DNA of 34,781 bases from Mycobacterium sp. ENV421 (GTDB lineage: Bacteria; Actinomycetota; Actinomycetes; Mycobacteriales; Mycobacteriaceae): contig NZ_PDHO01000038.1 of assembly GCF_002887815.1 (NCBI RefSeq), forward strand, positions 1 to 34,781. The letters run 5' to 3'. Under the pieces are notes generated by a model. It was given only the letters and a program-made list of their open reading frames with translations. It had not been told where the DNA came from and did not search any database. Shown here one piece after another: positions 8,456 to 17,595 of this stretch. A program made the translations under genes and the position numbers. Each line of letters begins with the position of its first letter. Position 1 is the first letter of the stretch.

Positions 8456-8650
8456 TTGCCTGAGCCATGGCTGTCGGCAGACGACATCGCGACCCATCTT
8501 GGCGTCACAAAGGACACCGTTTATACGTGGATCGCAGACAAGGGCATGCCGGCCCACAAGGTGGGGCGCCTGTGGAAGTTCCAGTCTGCTGAGGTCGACG
8601 ACTGGGTGCGCCGCGAAGGTGCGGCCGACGACGACACCGTAACGGGCTGA
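8456..8650 (+). CDS. Small excisionase-family helix-turn-helix protein heading the defence operon
   Basis: 64 residues from a TTG with a consensus Shine-Dalgarno. Almost the whole chain is a MerR/Xis-type winged HTH: WLSADDIATHLGVTKDTVYTWIADKGMPAHKVGRLWKF, the pattern of the excisionase-family DNA-binding domain (HTH_17). Its stop is 2 bp before the helicase start, so it belongs to the defence operon rather than to the recombination genes. Proteins of this type often precede restriction or helicase operons and probably act as autoregulators. Binding to the inverted repeat upstream (8378-8398) is a plausible inference. It could instead act as the element's recombination directionality factor, since Xis proteins share this fold. 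Confidence 0.85.
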   Translation: MPEPWLSADDIATHLGVTKDTVYTWIADKGMPAHKVGRLWKFQSAEVDDWVRREGAADDDTVTG

Positions 8651-8652
8651 CC

Positions 8653-11600
8653 ATGCGCATTATCGACAACGTCAACGAACTCCTTGGTGACGATCTCAAG
8701 GCCGAGGTGCGCCAGGGTTCCAAGCTGCGTATCGCTGCGTCGACGTTCTCTATCTTCGCGTTCGAGGCGTTACGCAAGGAATTGGAACGGGTCGAGGAGC
8801 TTGAGTTCGTTTTCACTTCGCCATCGTTCGTAGCTGCCAATGCCACCGATCAGTTGCCGAAAGAACGACGGCAGTTCTTTATTCCTACTGGAACCACCGG
8901 GGAATCATCGCTCTACGGATCGCAGTTCGAGATTCGGTTGCGAAACCAGTTGACGCAGCGCGCTATCGCGCGAGAGTGCGCGGACTGGGTACGACGCAAA
9001 GTCCGATTCCGGTCAAACCGGACCGGTGCGCCTATGCAGCAATTCGCGGTCGTGGATGACAGGGTTGCCTACCAACCGATCCAGGGGTTCACCTCAGCTG
9101 ATCTTGGTTATGAACGCGGGAACGCGGTCTCGAACATCGTCACCAAGCTCGACGATGCGCCGATGGCCACGCAGTACGTCGCCCTGTTCGACCAGATCTG
9201 GAACAACCCGAATCAGCTTGAAGACGTCACCCAGACGGTGCACGACCACATTGAGAGTGTGTACGCGGAGAACTCACCGGCCCGGATCTACTTCTTGATC
9301 CTGTACAACCTGTTTTCCGAGTTCCTCGAAGACATCAGCGAGGACGTCCTGCCCAATGATCGCACCGGTTACCAGGAAACACAGGTCTGGCAAAGCCTGT
9401 ATAACTTCCAGCGCGACGCCGCGACCGGGATCATTAACAAGCTGGAGAGCTACAACGGGTGCATCCTCGCCGACAGTGTCGGTCTGGGGAAGACATTCAC
9501 CGCGTTAGCGGTCATCAAGTACTACGAGCTGCGCAACAAATCCGTTCTTGTACTGGCACCGAAAAAGCTCGCCGAAAACTGGACCAACTACAACGCCAAC
9601 CTGACCACCAATATCTTCGCCCGCGACCGCTTCAGCTACGACGTCCTCGCCCACACCGACCTCTCCCGCACGAGGGGTGAATCGATGGGATTGCGGCTCG
9701 ATCGAATCAATTGGGGTAACTACGATCTCGTCGTCATCGACGAGTCGCACAACTTTCGCAACGCTGACTACGCAGAGGAGAAAGAGTCCCGCTACCAACG
9801 GCTCATGCGTCAAGTCATCCGCGAGGGCGTGAAGACCAAAGTTCTCATGCTTTCGGCCACGCCGGTCAACAATCGCTTCAACGACCTGAAAAACCAGCTC
9901 CAACTCGCCTACGAAGGTGAGTCGGAGAACCTCGCCCAACACCTGAACCTCTCCACTACGGTCGAGAAGGTATTCAGCGACGCACAACGTGTCTTCAACG
10001 AGTGGGCCAAGCTCGCGCCCGAGTCGCGCACGGCAGACCGAATACTGCAAATGCTCGACTTCGACTTCTTCGAGCTACTCGACTCAGTAACAATCGCTCG
10101 GTCTCGCAAGCACATTCAGGCGTTTTACGACACCACCGAGATCGGCACATTCCCCAAGCGGCGCCATCCGGAGTCGATCCGGGAGCCACTCTCCGATCTT
10201 CCTAACGTGCCCACGTTCAACGAAATCTTCGGACAGCTACAGGCCCTCACGCTGGCCGTATATACCCCGCTTGCCTACGTCTTCCCCAGCCGGATCAGCA
10301 AGTACGAAGACTTGTACAACGTCAAGGGCGGTACCGCACGGTCCAATATCGGGCAGCGCGGCCGTGAGCAAGGCTTGAAGAAGCTCATGACCGTTAATCT
10401 GCTCAAGCGCCTGGAAAGTTCGGTGGAGGCGTTTCGCCTCACCCTCTCCAAAATCGAAGCGGCAGTGGACAAAACCCTAAGCCGGCTCGAGTCAAGAACC
10501 GGCTCCGTGAGTGACCTCGGTGTTGACTTCGCTGGCCTCGATCTCGATGTCGACGACGAGGACGACGCTAACGTCGAAGCCCTCTCGTTCGGGGAGAAGA
10601 TCAAGATCGACCTCGACGACATCGACGTGGAATCCTGGCAGCGGGACTTGTGGAATGACCGTGAAACCCTCCGTGAGCTGCTTGACGAGATGCGCAAGGT
10701 CACCCCCGACCATGACCGCAAGCTGCAGACACTCAAGCGACTCATCGAGAACAAGGCCGCCAATCCCTTCAACCCAGGCAACCGGAAGGCACTGATCTTC
10801 TCCGCGTTCGCCGATACTGCCGGGTACCTCTACAGAGAACTGGCGCCATCGCTTAGCGATGCTGGGCTTCAGACCGCGCTCGTCACTGGCGGTGCCCACG
10901 GCGCGAGAACGACCTTGGGCACCGGCTACGACTTCCAGCAGGTGCTCACGCTCTTCTCGCCGAGGTCCAAGCAACGCCACCTCACCATGCCCAAGGAGAC
11001 CGGAGAACTCGACCTGCTGATCGGTACCGACGTGATCAGTGAGGGCCAAAACCTCCAGGACTGCGACTACGTCGTCAACTACGACATCCACTGGAACCCA
11101 GTGCGGATCATCCAACGATTTGGCCGCATCGACCGAATCGGCTCGACCAACGCTGAGATCCAACTTGTGAACTTCTGGCCAGATATCTCTCTCGATGAGT
11201 ACATCAACCTCAAGGAACGCGTCGAAAGTCGCATGGTGATTGCCGACCTCGCCGGCACTGCAGACGACAATGTCCTCACACTCGAAGACGGCGACGCGGC
11301 GTTCCGCAAGGAGCAGCTCCGCAAGCTCCAGGACGAAGTCATCGAACTCGAAGACGTCCGTACCGGCGTTTCCATCACCGACCTCGGTCTTAACGACTTC
11401 CGGATGGATCTCCTCGGTTACCTCAAGGAGTGCGGAGATCTTGCCACTGCCCCAAAGGGGCTGCACGCCGTCGTGCCCGCCGACCCCACAAAGGGTCTGC
11501 ATCCGGGCGTGTTATTCGCTCTGCGTAACCTGAACGGCGATGAGAGCGTCAACCGCGGCAACCGGCTGCACCCGCACTATCTCGTGTATCTCGACAACGA

Positions 11601-11922
11601 CGGCAACGTCATCGCCAACCACACCGAGGCCAAACACCTGCTAGACCTGATCCGCACAGGATGTCGCCCCTACGACGAACCCGTTACCGAAGTCGCCCGC
11701 ATCTTCAACGCCGCCACCCGCGAAGGCGCAGAGATGGGTGGATACTCCGAATTGCTTACCACAGCAATCCATTCGATGGTTGAGGTCACCGAGGAACGCG
11801 ATATCGACAGTCTCTTCACGGCCGGACGCACAACGGCGCTTACCCAGGCGATCGCAGGTCTCGATGATTTCGAGCTCATCGCATTCATCGCAATCGTCGA
11901 TGCCGGCGAGGGGAATGCGTGA
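8653..11922 (+). CDS. SNF2/DEAD-like helicase with degenerate PLD-like N-terminal domain
   Basis: 1089 residues. Residues 1-200 resemble the phospholipase D-like domain found in front of defence-associated helicases (KLRIAASTFSIFAFEAL...), but a canonical HxK catalytic motif is not evident. Both helicase lobes are complete. Motif I is GLGKT (277-281), motif II is DESH (363-366), motif III is SATP (401-404), motifs V-VI are GTDVISEGQNLQ and QRFGRIDRIG (821-830). The long insert between the lobes (about 540-700) is rich in acidic and coiled segments. This is a superfamily 2 ATPase likely to translocate on duplex DNA. It sits between the HTH gene (2-bp gap) and the DUF4391 gene (4-bp overlap), so it is part of a fixed cassette with the type III Mod/Res genes. 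Its job there is unproven: DNA surveillance or remodelling of stalled complexes. Confidence 0.9.
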   Translation: MRIIDNVNELLGDDLKAEVRQGSKLRIAASTFSIFAFEALRKELERVEELEFVFTSPSFVAANATDQLPKERRQFFIPTGTTGESSLYGSQFEIRLRNQLTQRAIARECADWVRRKVRFRSNRTGAPMQQFAVVDDRVAYQPIQGFTSADLGYERGNAVSNIVTKLDDAPMATQYVALFDQIWNNPNQLEDVTQTVHDHIESVYAENSPARIYFLILYNLFSEFLEDISEDVLPNDRTGYQETQVWQSLYNFQRDAATGIINKLESYNGCILADSVGLGKTFTALAVIKYYELRNKSVLVLAPKKLAENWTNYNANLTTNIFARDRFSYDVLAHTDLSRTRGESMGLRLDRINWGNYDLVVIDESHNFRNADYAEEKESRYQRLMRQVIREGVKTKVLMLSATPVNNRFNDLKNQLQLAYEGESENLAQHLNLSTTVEKVFSDAQRVFNEWAKLAPESRTADRILQMLDFDFFELLDSVTIARSRKHIQAFYDTTEIGTFPKRRHPESIREPLSDLPNVPTFNEIFGQLQALTLAVYTPLAYVFPSRISKYEDLYNVKGGTARSNIGQRGREQGLKKLMTVNLLKRLESSVEAFRLTLSKIEAAVDKTLSRLESRTGSVSDLGVDFAGLDLDVDDEDDANVEALSFGEKIKIDLDDIDVESWQRDLWNDRETLRELLDEMRKVTPDHDRKLQTLKRLIENKAANPFNPGNRKALIFSAFADTAGYLYRELAPSLSDAGLQTALVTGGAHGARTTLGTGYDFQQVLTLFSPRSKQRHLTMPKETGELDLLIGTDVISEGQNLQDCDYVVNYDIHWNPVRIIQRFGRIDRIGSTNAEIQLVNFWPDISLDEYINLKERVESRMVIADLAGTADDNVLTLEDGDAAFRKEQLRKLQDEVIELEDVRTGVSITDLGLNDFRMDLLGYLKECGDLATAPKGLHAVVPADPTKGLHPGVLFALRNLNGDESVNRGNRLHPHYLVYLDNDGNVIANHTEAKHLLDLIRTGCRPYDEPVTEVARIFNAATREGAEMGGYSELLTTAIHSMVEVTEERDIDSLFTAGRTTALTQAIAGLDDFELIAFIAIVDAGEGNA

Positions 11923-12575
11923 CCGACATTCTCTACCGTTGGCCGACGGCCGCCAAGTTCGGCCGTCCAGTCCCCAAGGCCAAGTTCTACGAACACGGCC
12001 CAGTGTCCAACGCGCTGCGTGAGAAGTTTGTCGCCGAGGTGCAACGCATAACCTGGGCCTACAAACTCGCCGAATCCACGATCAACCTGGCCGGCAACCC
12101 AGAAGTCCCCGAGATTCAGGTCTTCCAGATTGCCGCGAAGGGCGACGACGTTAGCGAACCCGTGTTAGTGGCCATCGACAAGGCTGTCCAGACGCCGATC
12201 ATTTTCGAGATCGTCGGTGTCGACGGCCGCATCCGCATGACAGCAACACACAAGCAGATTGCCTCCGCTACACCTAAGCTCGGTGCGTACTACACCACCA
12301 GCTGGCACACCGAAAATGATGTGCGCCAACCACTTCCGACGGCAATTTCATTGTCGTCCCTGTACGTAGCACTCGTTCAATCGCTCACTCCGGTGTCAAC
12401 GCGGCCCGGCGAAGAATTATCGGACGCAGCCGCAAGACTGGACACCGTGCGGAAGCTAGAGCGCGAAATCGCTTCGCTACAACGGAAGCTTCGCACCGAG
12501 CCACAACTCAACCGCAAGGTCGAGCTAAGACGCACCCTGAAAACCAAGCAAGCAGAACTCGAACGGCAAAGGTAA
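11919..12575 (+). CDS. DUF4391 family protein
   Basis: 218 residues from a GTG that overlaps the helicase stop (GTGA). The N-terminus (RWPTAAKFGRPVPKAKFYEH) and the block EVQRITWAYKLAESTINL are the pattern I associate with DUF4391. That family has unknown biochemical function and is repeatedly encoded between PLD-like helicases and type III-like Mod genes. The C-terminal 45 residues form a highly charged coiled coil (LEREIASLQRKL...KTKQAELERQR), suggesting it bridges partners in a complex. No catalytic motif is recognised. It is followed 3 bp later by the methyltransferase gene, so strict co-expression is expected. Confidence 0.78.
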   Translation: MTDILYRWPTAAKFGRPVPKAKFYEHGPVSNALREKFVAEVQRITWAYKLAESTINLAGNPEVPEIQVFQIAAKGDDVSEPVLVAIDKAVQTPIIFEIVGVDGRIRMTATHKQIASATPKLGAYYTTSWHTENDVRQPLPTAISLSSLYVALVQSLTPVSTRPGEELSDAAARLDTVRKLEREIASLQRKLRTEPQLNRKVELRRTLKTKQAELERQR

Positions 12576-12578
12576 CCG

Positions 12579-14495
12579 GTGGAGAAACTTCGCATGACGT
12601 CACCCGATCTGACCGAATCTAATATTGAGAGGCTGGCTGAGCTGTTCCCGAGCGTCATCGCCGAGACGGTCGAAGTCGTCGGAGATGAAAGGGTTGTCAA
12701 GCGGGGAATCAACTTTGACCTGCTACGCCAGGAACTCTCCGATCACATCGTCGAAGGACCGCAGGAGCGTTACCAGCTCGACTGGCCAGGCAAACGCGCA
12801 GCTGCGTTCACTGCGAACGCACCGATCGCCAAAACGCTGCGCCCGGTGCGTGAGCAGTCTGTCGACTTCGACAGCACCAAGAATCTGTTCATCGAAGGCG
12901 ATAACCTCGACGCGCTCAAACTGCTCCAGGAGTCATACCTGGGCAAGTTCAAACTCATCTACATCGACCCGCCATACAACACGGGAAACGACTTCGTCTA
13001 TGACGACGACTTTTCGGAAAGCACGATCGAGTATCTCAAGAAGTCAGGTCAGATCGATGCCGACAGCATGCGCTTGGTGGCAAACACCGAGGCGAACGGT
13101 CGATTCCATAGTGATTGGCTCAGCATGATGTATCCGCGGCTACGGCTCGCACGCGACCTCTTGGCTGCCGACGGCGTAATAATGATCAGTATCGATGACC
13201 ACGAGGTTGCAAATCTCAGGAAGCTCTGCGACGAAGTCTTTGGTGCAAGCAACTTCGAAGCGGCGTTCGTCTGGCAGAGGAAGCAGTCGCCACAACGCGA
13301 TGCCACCAATATCTCGGCAACGCACGACCACATCCTCGCGTACTCACGACGACATCCTTCGGACCGGAAGGACACCTCCGGTTGGCTTGCGCGTCTCATA
13401 CCGATGGGAGATGAGCAGCTTGAACGCTATAAGAACCCGGACAACGACCCGAGAGGTTTGTGGTCCTCCAGCGATCTCACGATCAACAAGACGGCGAAGG
13501 AGCGCCCGAACCTCTACTACCCCCTGCAAAACCCGCACAGCGGAGAGAACGTGCAACCATCCGCGAATCGCACCTGGATTTTTGACCGATCGTCGATGGA
13601 GCGACTCGTTGGGGAGGACCGAATTTGGTGGGGGGAAAAGGGCACAAACTTTCCCCGGCTCAAGGCGTTTCTATCGGAGAATCAGCAGGGCGTACGTCCG
13701 CAGACGTTGTTGCTGCGATCCCTCGTAGGCGACAATCAGGCGGCAACGCGGGAGGTCAACGCGCTTTTCCCCGAGGGCAACGTCTTCGATACGCCAAAGC
13801 CCACTGCGCTGATCCGACACCTCTGCTACGTGGCAAACGTGCGTGATGGCGATGCAGTGCTCGACTTCTTCGCAGGTTCCGGCACCACCGCCGATGCAGT
13901 GTGGCAACTGAATGCTGAGGATGGTGAGAACCGTCAGGTCGTGCTTGTGCAACTCCCGGAGCAGTACGGCGAGAACTCATTGGCGCGTTCCCTAGGGTTT
14001 TCGAACATCGCCGAGACATCGCGTGAGCGAATCCGCCGCGTTGGCACGCATCTCGTGGAGAAGTCAGGGCTCGGAGCTTCAAAGCTAGATGTCGGATTCA
14101 GAACACTGCGGGTCGACACAACCAACATGGCCGACGTTCTGCGAACCCCAGATGAGACCGCCCAGCAAGCGCTCACTGAGCTTGAGTCCAGCGTGAAACC
14201 TAGCCGATCCGGCGAGGATCTGCTGTTCCAGGTGCTGTTGGACTGGGGTCTTGAGTTGACCATGCCGGTCACGGTCGAGACCGTAGAAGGGCACGAAGTC
14301 TTCGTTGTCGATGACGATGCACTCATCGCCTGCTTTGATCCGGAAGTAACCCCAGAGTTGGTGCGCGCCATCGCGAAGCGTGATCCGCTGCGAGCGGTGT
14401 TCCGCGACTCTGGCTTCGTCTCTGATGACGCTCGGATCAATGCGGAGCAGATCTTCCGTGAGATCTCCCCATCGACCGACGTGAAAGCCATCTGA
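12579..14495 (+). CDS. mod: Type III-like site-specific DNA adenine methyltransferase (Mod)
   Basis: 638 residues, the usual length for Mod. The order of motifs is that of beta-class N6-adenine methyltransferases: catalytic motif IV DPPYNTG (130-136) comes first, and SAM-binding motif I LDFFAGSGTT (428-437) comes late. The variable region between them (about 190-400) would hold the target recognition domain. The N-terminal 60 residues are the helical segment typical of type III Mod. The GTG at 12579 follows the DUF4391 stop by 3 bp; an ATG at 12594 with GGAG 10 bp upstream is an equally good start. It modifies host DNA to protect it from Res. The target sequence cannot be read from the protein. 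Its stop is 5 bp before res. Confidence 0.93.
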   Translation: MEKLRMTSPDLTESNIERLAELFPSVIAETVEVVGDERVVKRGINFDLLRQELSDHIVEGPQERYQLDWPGKRAAAFTANAPIAKTLRPVREQSVDFDSTKNLFIEGDNLDALKLLQESYLGKFKLIYIDPPYNTGNDFVYDDDFSESTIEYLKKSGQIDADSMRLVANTEANGRFHSDWLSMMYPRLRLARDLLAADGVIMISIDDHEVANLRKLCDEVFGASNFEAAFVWQRKQSPQRDATNISATHDHILAYSRRHPSDRKDTSGWLARLIPMGDEQLERYKNPDNDPRGLWSSSDLTINKTAKERPNLYYPLQNPHSGENVQPSANRTWIFDRSSMERLVGEDRIWWGEKGTNFPRLKAFLSENQQGVRPQTLLLRSLVGDNQAATREVNALFPEGNVFDTPKPTALIRHLCYVANVRDGDAVLDFFAGSGTTADAVWQLNAEDGENRQVVLVQLPEQYGENSLARSLGFSNIAETSRERIRRVGTHLVEKSGLGASKLDVGFRTLRVDTTNMADVLRTPDETAQQALTELESSVKPSRSGEDLLFQVLLDWGLELTMPVTVETVEGHEVFVVDDDALIACFDPEVTPELVRAIAKRDPLRAVFRDSGFVSDDARINAEQIFREISPSTDVKAI

Positions 14496-14500
14496 CGTCG

Positions 14501-17500
14501 ATGAAACTCCAATTCAAGGTCCAGCAGTTTCAAACCGATGCGGTCGATGCGGTTGTCGAGGCATTCGCCGGGCAGCCGAAGCATGACGGCATCTCCTACC
14601 GGATCGATCCGGGCAAGGCAAAGCCAGCCGCGGATCCGACACTGTTTGAGACGAGCGCGAGCCCGGACTCGGGCCTGCGCAATGCCGAGATTGCGCTGAC
14701 GCCAACACAGCGGCTGGACAACGTTCAGCAGGTCCAACGGTCTCGAAACCTGCCTCTCTCGGACAGGCTGGTGGACAGCAAGGCCGCTCCGGGTTCTCCG
14801 AATCTCGACGTCGAGATGGAGACCGGCACCGGCAAGACGTACGTCTACATCAAGACGATCATGGAATTGAATAAGCGTTACGGCTGGTCCAAGTTCATCA
14901 TCGTTGTCCCGTCTGTCGCGATCCGAGAGGGCGTGAAGAAGTCGTTCCATGTGACGGCCGAACATTTTCAGCAGACATACGGCCGCAGGCCTCGACCTTT
15001 CATCTATAGCTCATCCCAACTCCATGAGGTGGAGCTGTTCAGCTCGGACGCAGGAGTGCAGGTGATGATCATCAACATTCAGGCGTTCAATTCGACGAGC
15101 AAGGACAACCTCCGAATCTACGAGGTACTCGACGACTTCCAGTCGCGGCGTCCCATTGACGTCATCAGCGCGAACCGGCCTATTGTAATCATCGACGAGC
15201 CACAAAAGATCAGTGCGCCAAAGGCATTAGAGTCATTGTCACGGTTCAACGCACTCATGGTGTTGCGGTACTCAGCAACTCACAAGGTCGAGCACACCAA
15301 GGTCCATCGCCTAGATGCAGTCGATGCCTACAATCAGAAGTTGGTCAAGCGGATCTCGGTGCGAGGCATCACGGTTAAGGGGCTGGCCGGGTCAACGGCG
15401 TACCTATATCTCGACGCAGTCGAGATAGCCAAGGGCGCGAATCCGCGTGCCCGCGTGGAGGTCGAGGTCCAGACCAAGGGCGGTCCAATCACACGCCAAG
15501 TCAAGCGCGTAGAAGTGGGCGCCAACCTCTATGACATTGCCAACGGAATTGAGGCCTACAAGGGCCTCTTCATTACGGACATCGATGCCAACCGCGATGT
15601 CATCGAACTCAGCAATGGCGACGTCGTTGTCGCCGGCCAGCTCGCAGGCCGCGACATCACCGAGGAAACCAAGCGCCGCATCCAGATTCGTGAGGTGATC
15701 CGGGCGCACCTCGACCGGGAACGCGGACTGTTCACGCAGGGCATCAAGGTGCTTTCGTTGTTCTTCATCGACGAAGTCGCCAAGTACCGTAACTACGACC
15801 GCGAGGACACCCTCGGCGATTACGCGCGGGTTTTCGAAGAGGAATACGTCACGATCGTCGACGAGATCCTTGGTGAGCTCCAACTCGACGCTGCAACCGC
15901 GGCATACCAGGAGTACCTGCGCCGCGACGCCGTGCGTGCGGTGCACGAGGGCTACTTTTCCATCGACAAGAAGACCAAGCGCCAAGTCGATCCCACCGTA
16001 GCCAAGCGCGGAGACGAAGTGGGCCAGTCGACAGATGTCGACGCCTACGACCTGATCCTCAAAGACAAGGAACGCCTGCTGTCGTTCGCCGAGCCTGTCC
16101 GGTTCATCTTCTCCCACTCCGCCCTTCGTGAAGGCTGGGACAACCCCAACGTCTTCGTGATGGGCATGCTCAAGAAGAGCGACAACACAGTCTCCCGGCG
16201 GCAGGAAATCGGACGTGGTCTGCGCCTGGCCGTCGACCAACACGGTGAGCGCATGGACAACCCCGTCACCGTGCACGACATCAACGAACTGACCGTCGTC
16301 ACCGACGAGTCCTACACCGACTTCGTGGCCGGGCTGCAGAAGGAAATCGCAGACACTCTCGCTGCGCGCCCCCGCAAAGCAAGCGTTAAGTTCTTCGCCG
16401 GAAAGACGATCCAGACCGAAGATGGCGAGTCCATAGTTGAGGAAGCGCTCGCACTCGCGCTCTACAAATATCTCATCAAGAACGACTACCTCAATGACGA
16501 TGACACACTCTCCGAGGCATACAAAACTGCAAAGGAGACTGGCGCACTTGCTGAGCCTTCATCCGAGGCCTTGATGCCGATGATCAAGTACCTCTTGCCG
16601 TTGGTCGACTCGCTCGACCAGAACCTGCCTGTTCCGGCTGACAACCGCAAGGGCAAGAAAATTCCACTGAACGAGGTCAACTTCGCCAAGAAGGAATTCC
16701 AGGCTCTCTGGAGCCGGATAAACCACAGGGCCGTCTACCAAGTCGAATTCGACTCCGCCGAACTAATCCTTAAGTGCATCCACGCGCTCGACAAACACCT
16801 CAACGTGGCTGCCATGCAGTACGTCGTCCAAGCTGGCACCCAGAACGACTCCCTCGACGCCGACGACCTCTCCACAGGCGTCGGGTTCGGCGTATCGAGC
16901 ACGGCCACCCACACCGAGACGGCCTCCGCTGGGTCGCAGGTCAAATACGACTTGCTTGGCGAGGTTACTGAGAAGACCCAACTCACCCGACGTACCGCGG
17001 CAGCGATACTTTCGGGGGTCACGCCTGAGACGTTCGCCAAGTTCCGGCTCAATCCGGAGCAATTCATCACCGAGGCCGCTCGGCTCGTCAACGAGCAGAA
17101 GGCCAGCGCCGTCATCGAGCACTTGTCCTACGACGCCCTTGAAGACCGTTTCGACACAGCGATTTTCACGGAGAATCAGACTAAGCAGGACTTCGCCAAC
17201 AGCGGAAATAAGCTGACGAAACACATCTACGACTACGTCGTCACCGATTCCAAGGTGGAGCGCGATTTCGTCACCGAACTCGATACCAGCAACGAGGTCG
17301 CCGTCTACGCCAAGCTGCCACGCGGATTTTTCATCCCAACCCCGGTCGGTGACTACAACCCTGACTGGGCTATCGCCTTCACCGAGGGAACCGTCAAGCA
17401 CATCTACTTCGTCGCCGAAACCAAGGGCTCACTCTCGTCACTTCAGCTCAAGGGAGTCGAGGACGCGAAGATCGAATGCGCCAAGAAGTTCTTCGCGGCG

Positions 17501-17581
17501 CTGAACGAAAAGAACGGCGAGGACATCAAATACGACGTCATCACCGACTACACCAAGCTGATGCAGCTCGTGACGGTTTGA
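14501..17581 (+). CDS. res: Type III-like restriction endonuclease/translocase (Res)
   Basis: 1026 residues. Superfamily 2 motor motifs are clear: Walker A ETGTGKT (107-113), motif II as DEPQ (232-235) in the type III style, motif III as YSATH, and motif VI QEIGRGLR (568-575). A C-terminal PD-(D/E)XK nuclease is visible as YNPDW (Asp955) followed by ETK (Glu973, Lys975), so the cutting site looks intact. It should form a Mod-Res complex, translocate or slide after ATP hydrolysis, and cut unmodified DNA. An ATG start lies 5 bp after mod. The short insert between the motor and the nuclease is not recognised. Confidence 0.94.
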   Translation: MKLQFKVQQFQTDAVDAVVEAFAGQPKHDGISYRIDPGKAKPAADPTLFETSASPDSGLRNAEIALTPTQRLDNVQQVQRSRNLPLSDRLVDSKAAPGSPNLDVEMETGTGKTYVYIKTIMELNKRYGWSKFIIVVPSVAIREGVKKSFHVTAEHFQQTYGRRPRPFIYSSSQLHEVELFSSDAGVQVMIINIQAFNSTSKDNLRIYEVLDDFQSRRPIDVISANRPIVIIDEPQKISAPKALESLSRFNALMVLRYSATHKVEHTKVHRLDAVDAYNQKLVKRISVRGITVKGLAGSTAYLYLDAVEIAKGANPRARVEVEVQTKGGPITRQVKRVEVGANLYDIANGIEAYKGLFITDIDANRDVIELSNGDVVVAGQLAGRDITEETKRRIQIREVIRAHLDRERGLFTQGIKVLSLFFIDEVAKYRNYDREDTLGDYARVFEEEYVTIVDEILGELQLDAATAAYQEYLRRDAVRAVHEGYFSIDKKTKRQVDPTVAKRGDEVGQSTDVDAYDLILKDKERLLSFAEPVRFIFSHSALREGWDNPNVFVMGMLKKSDNTVSRRQEIGRGLRLAVDQHGERMDNPVTVHDINELTVVTDESYTDFVAGLQKEIADTLAARPRKASVKFFAGKTIQTEDGESIVEEALALALYKYLIKNDYLNDDDTLSEAYKTAKETGALAEPSSEALMPMIKYLLPLVDSLDQNLPVPADNRKGKKIPLNEVNFAKKEFQALWSRINHRAVYQVEFDSAELILKCIHALDKHLNVAAMQYVVQAGTQNDSLDADDLSTGVGFGVSSTATHTETASAGSQVKYDLLGEVTEKTQLTRRTAAAILSGVTPETFAKFRLNPEQFITEAARLVNEQKASAVIEHLSYDALEDRFDTAIFTENQTKQDFANSGNKLTKHIYDYVVTDSKVERDFVTELDTSNEVAVYAKLPRGFFIPTPVGDYNPDWAIAFTEGTVKHIYFVAETKGSLSSLQLKGVEDAKIECAKKFFAALNEKNGEDIKYDVITDYTKLMQLVTV

Positions 17582-17595
17582 GGGAACGGCAAGAA

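Noticed and set aside
10492..11502. 336-residue open frame on the minus strand inside the helicase gene
   Set aside because: It lies fully antisense to clear helicase motifs, is low in recognisable motifs and mirrors the high-GC codon bias of the plus-strand gene.
8653..14495. DISARM system
   Set aside because: A PLD-like helicase and a methyltransferase are present, but DrmA/DrmB/DrmC-type genes are not, and a type III Res follows.
13934..14965. 343-residue minus-strand frame across the mod/res junction
   Set aside because: It overlaps two well-supported plus-strand genes and shows no recognisable domain.
15404..16276. 290-residue minus-strand frame inside res
   Set aside because: It is antisense to the conserved Res motor domain and has no motif of its own.
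17476..17595. 40-codon N-terminal extension of the zinc-hook ATPase
   Set aside because: It overlaps the conserved C-terminus of res in another frame. ATG 17596 has a purine-rich site and begins a sensible protein.
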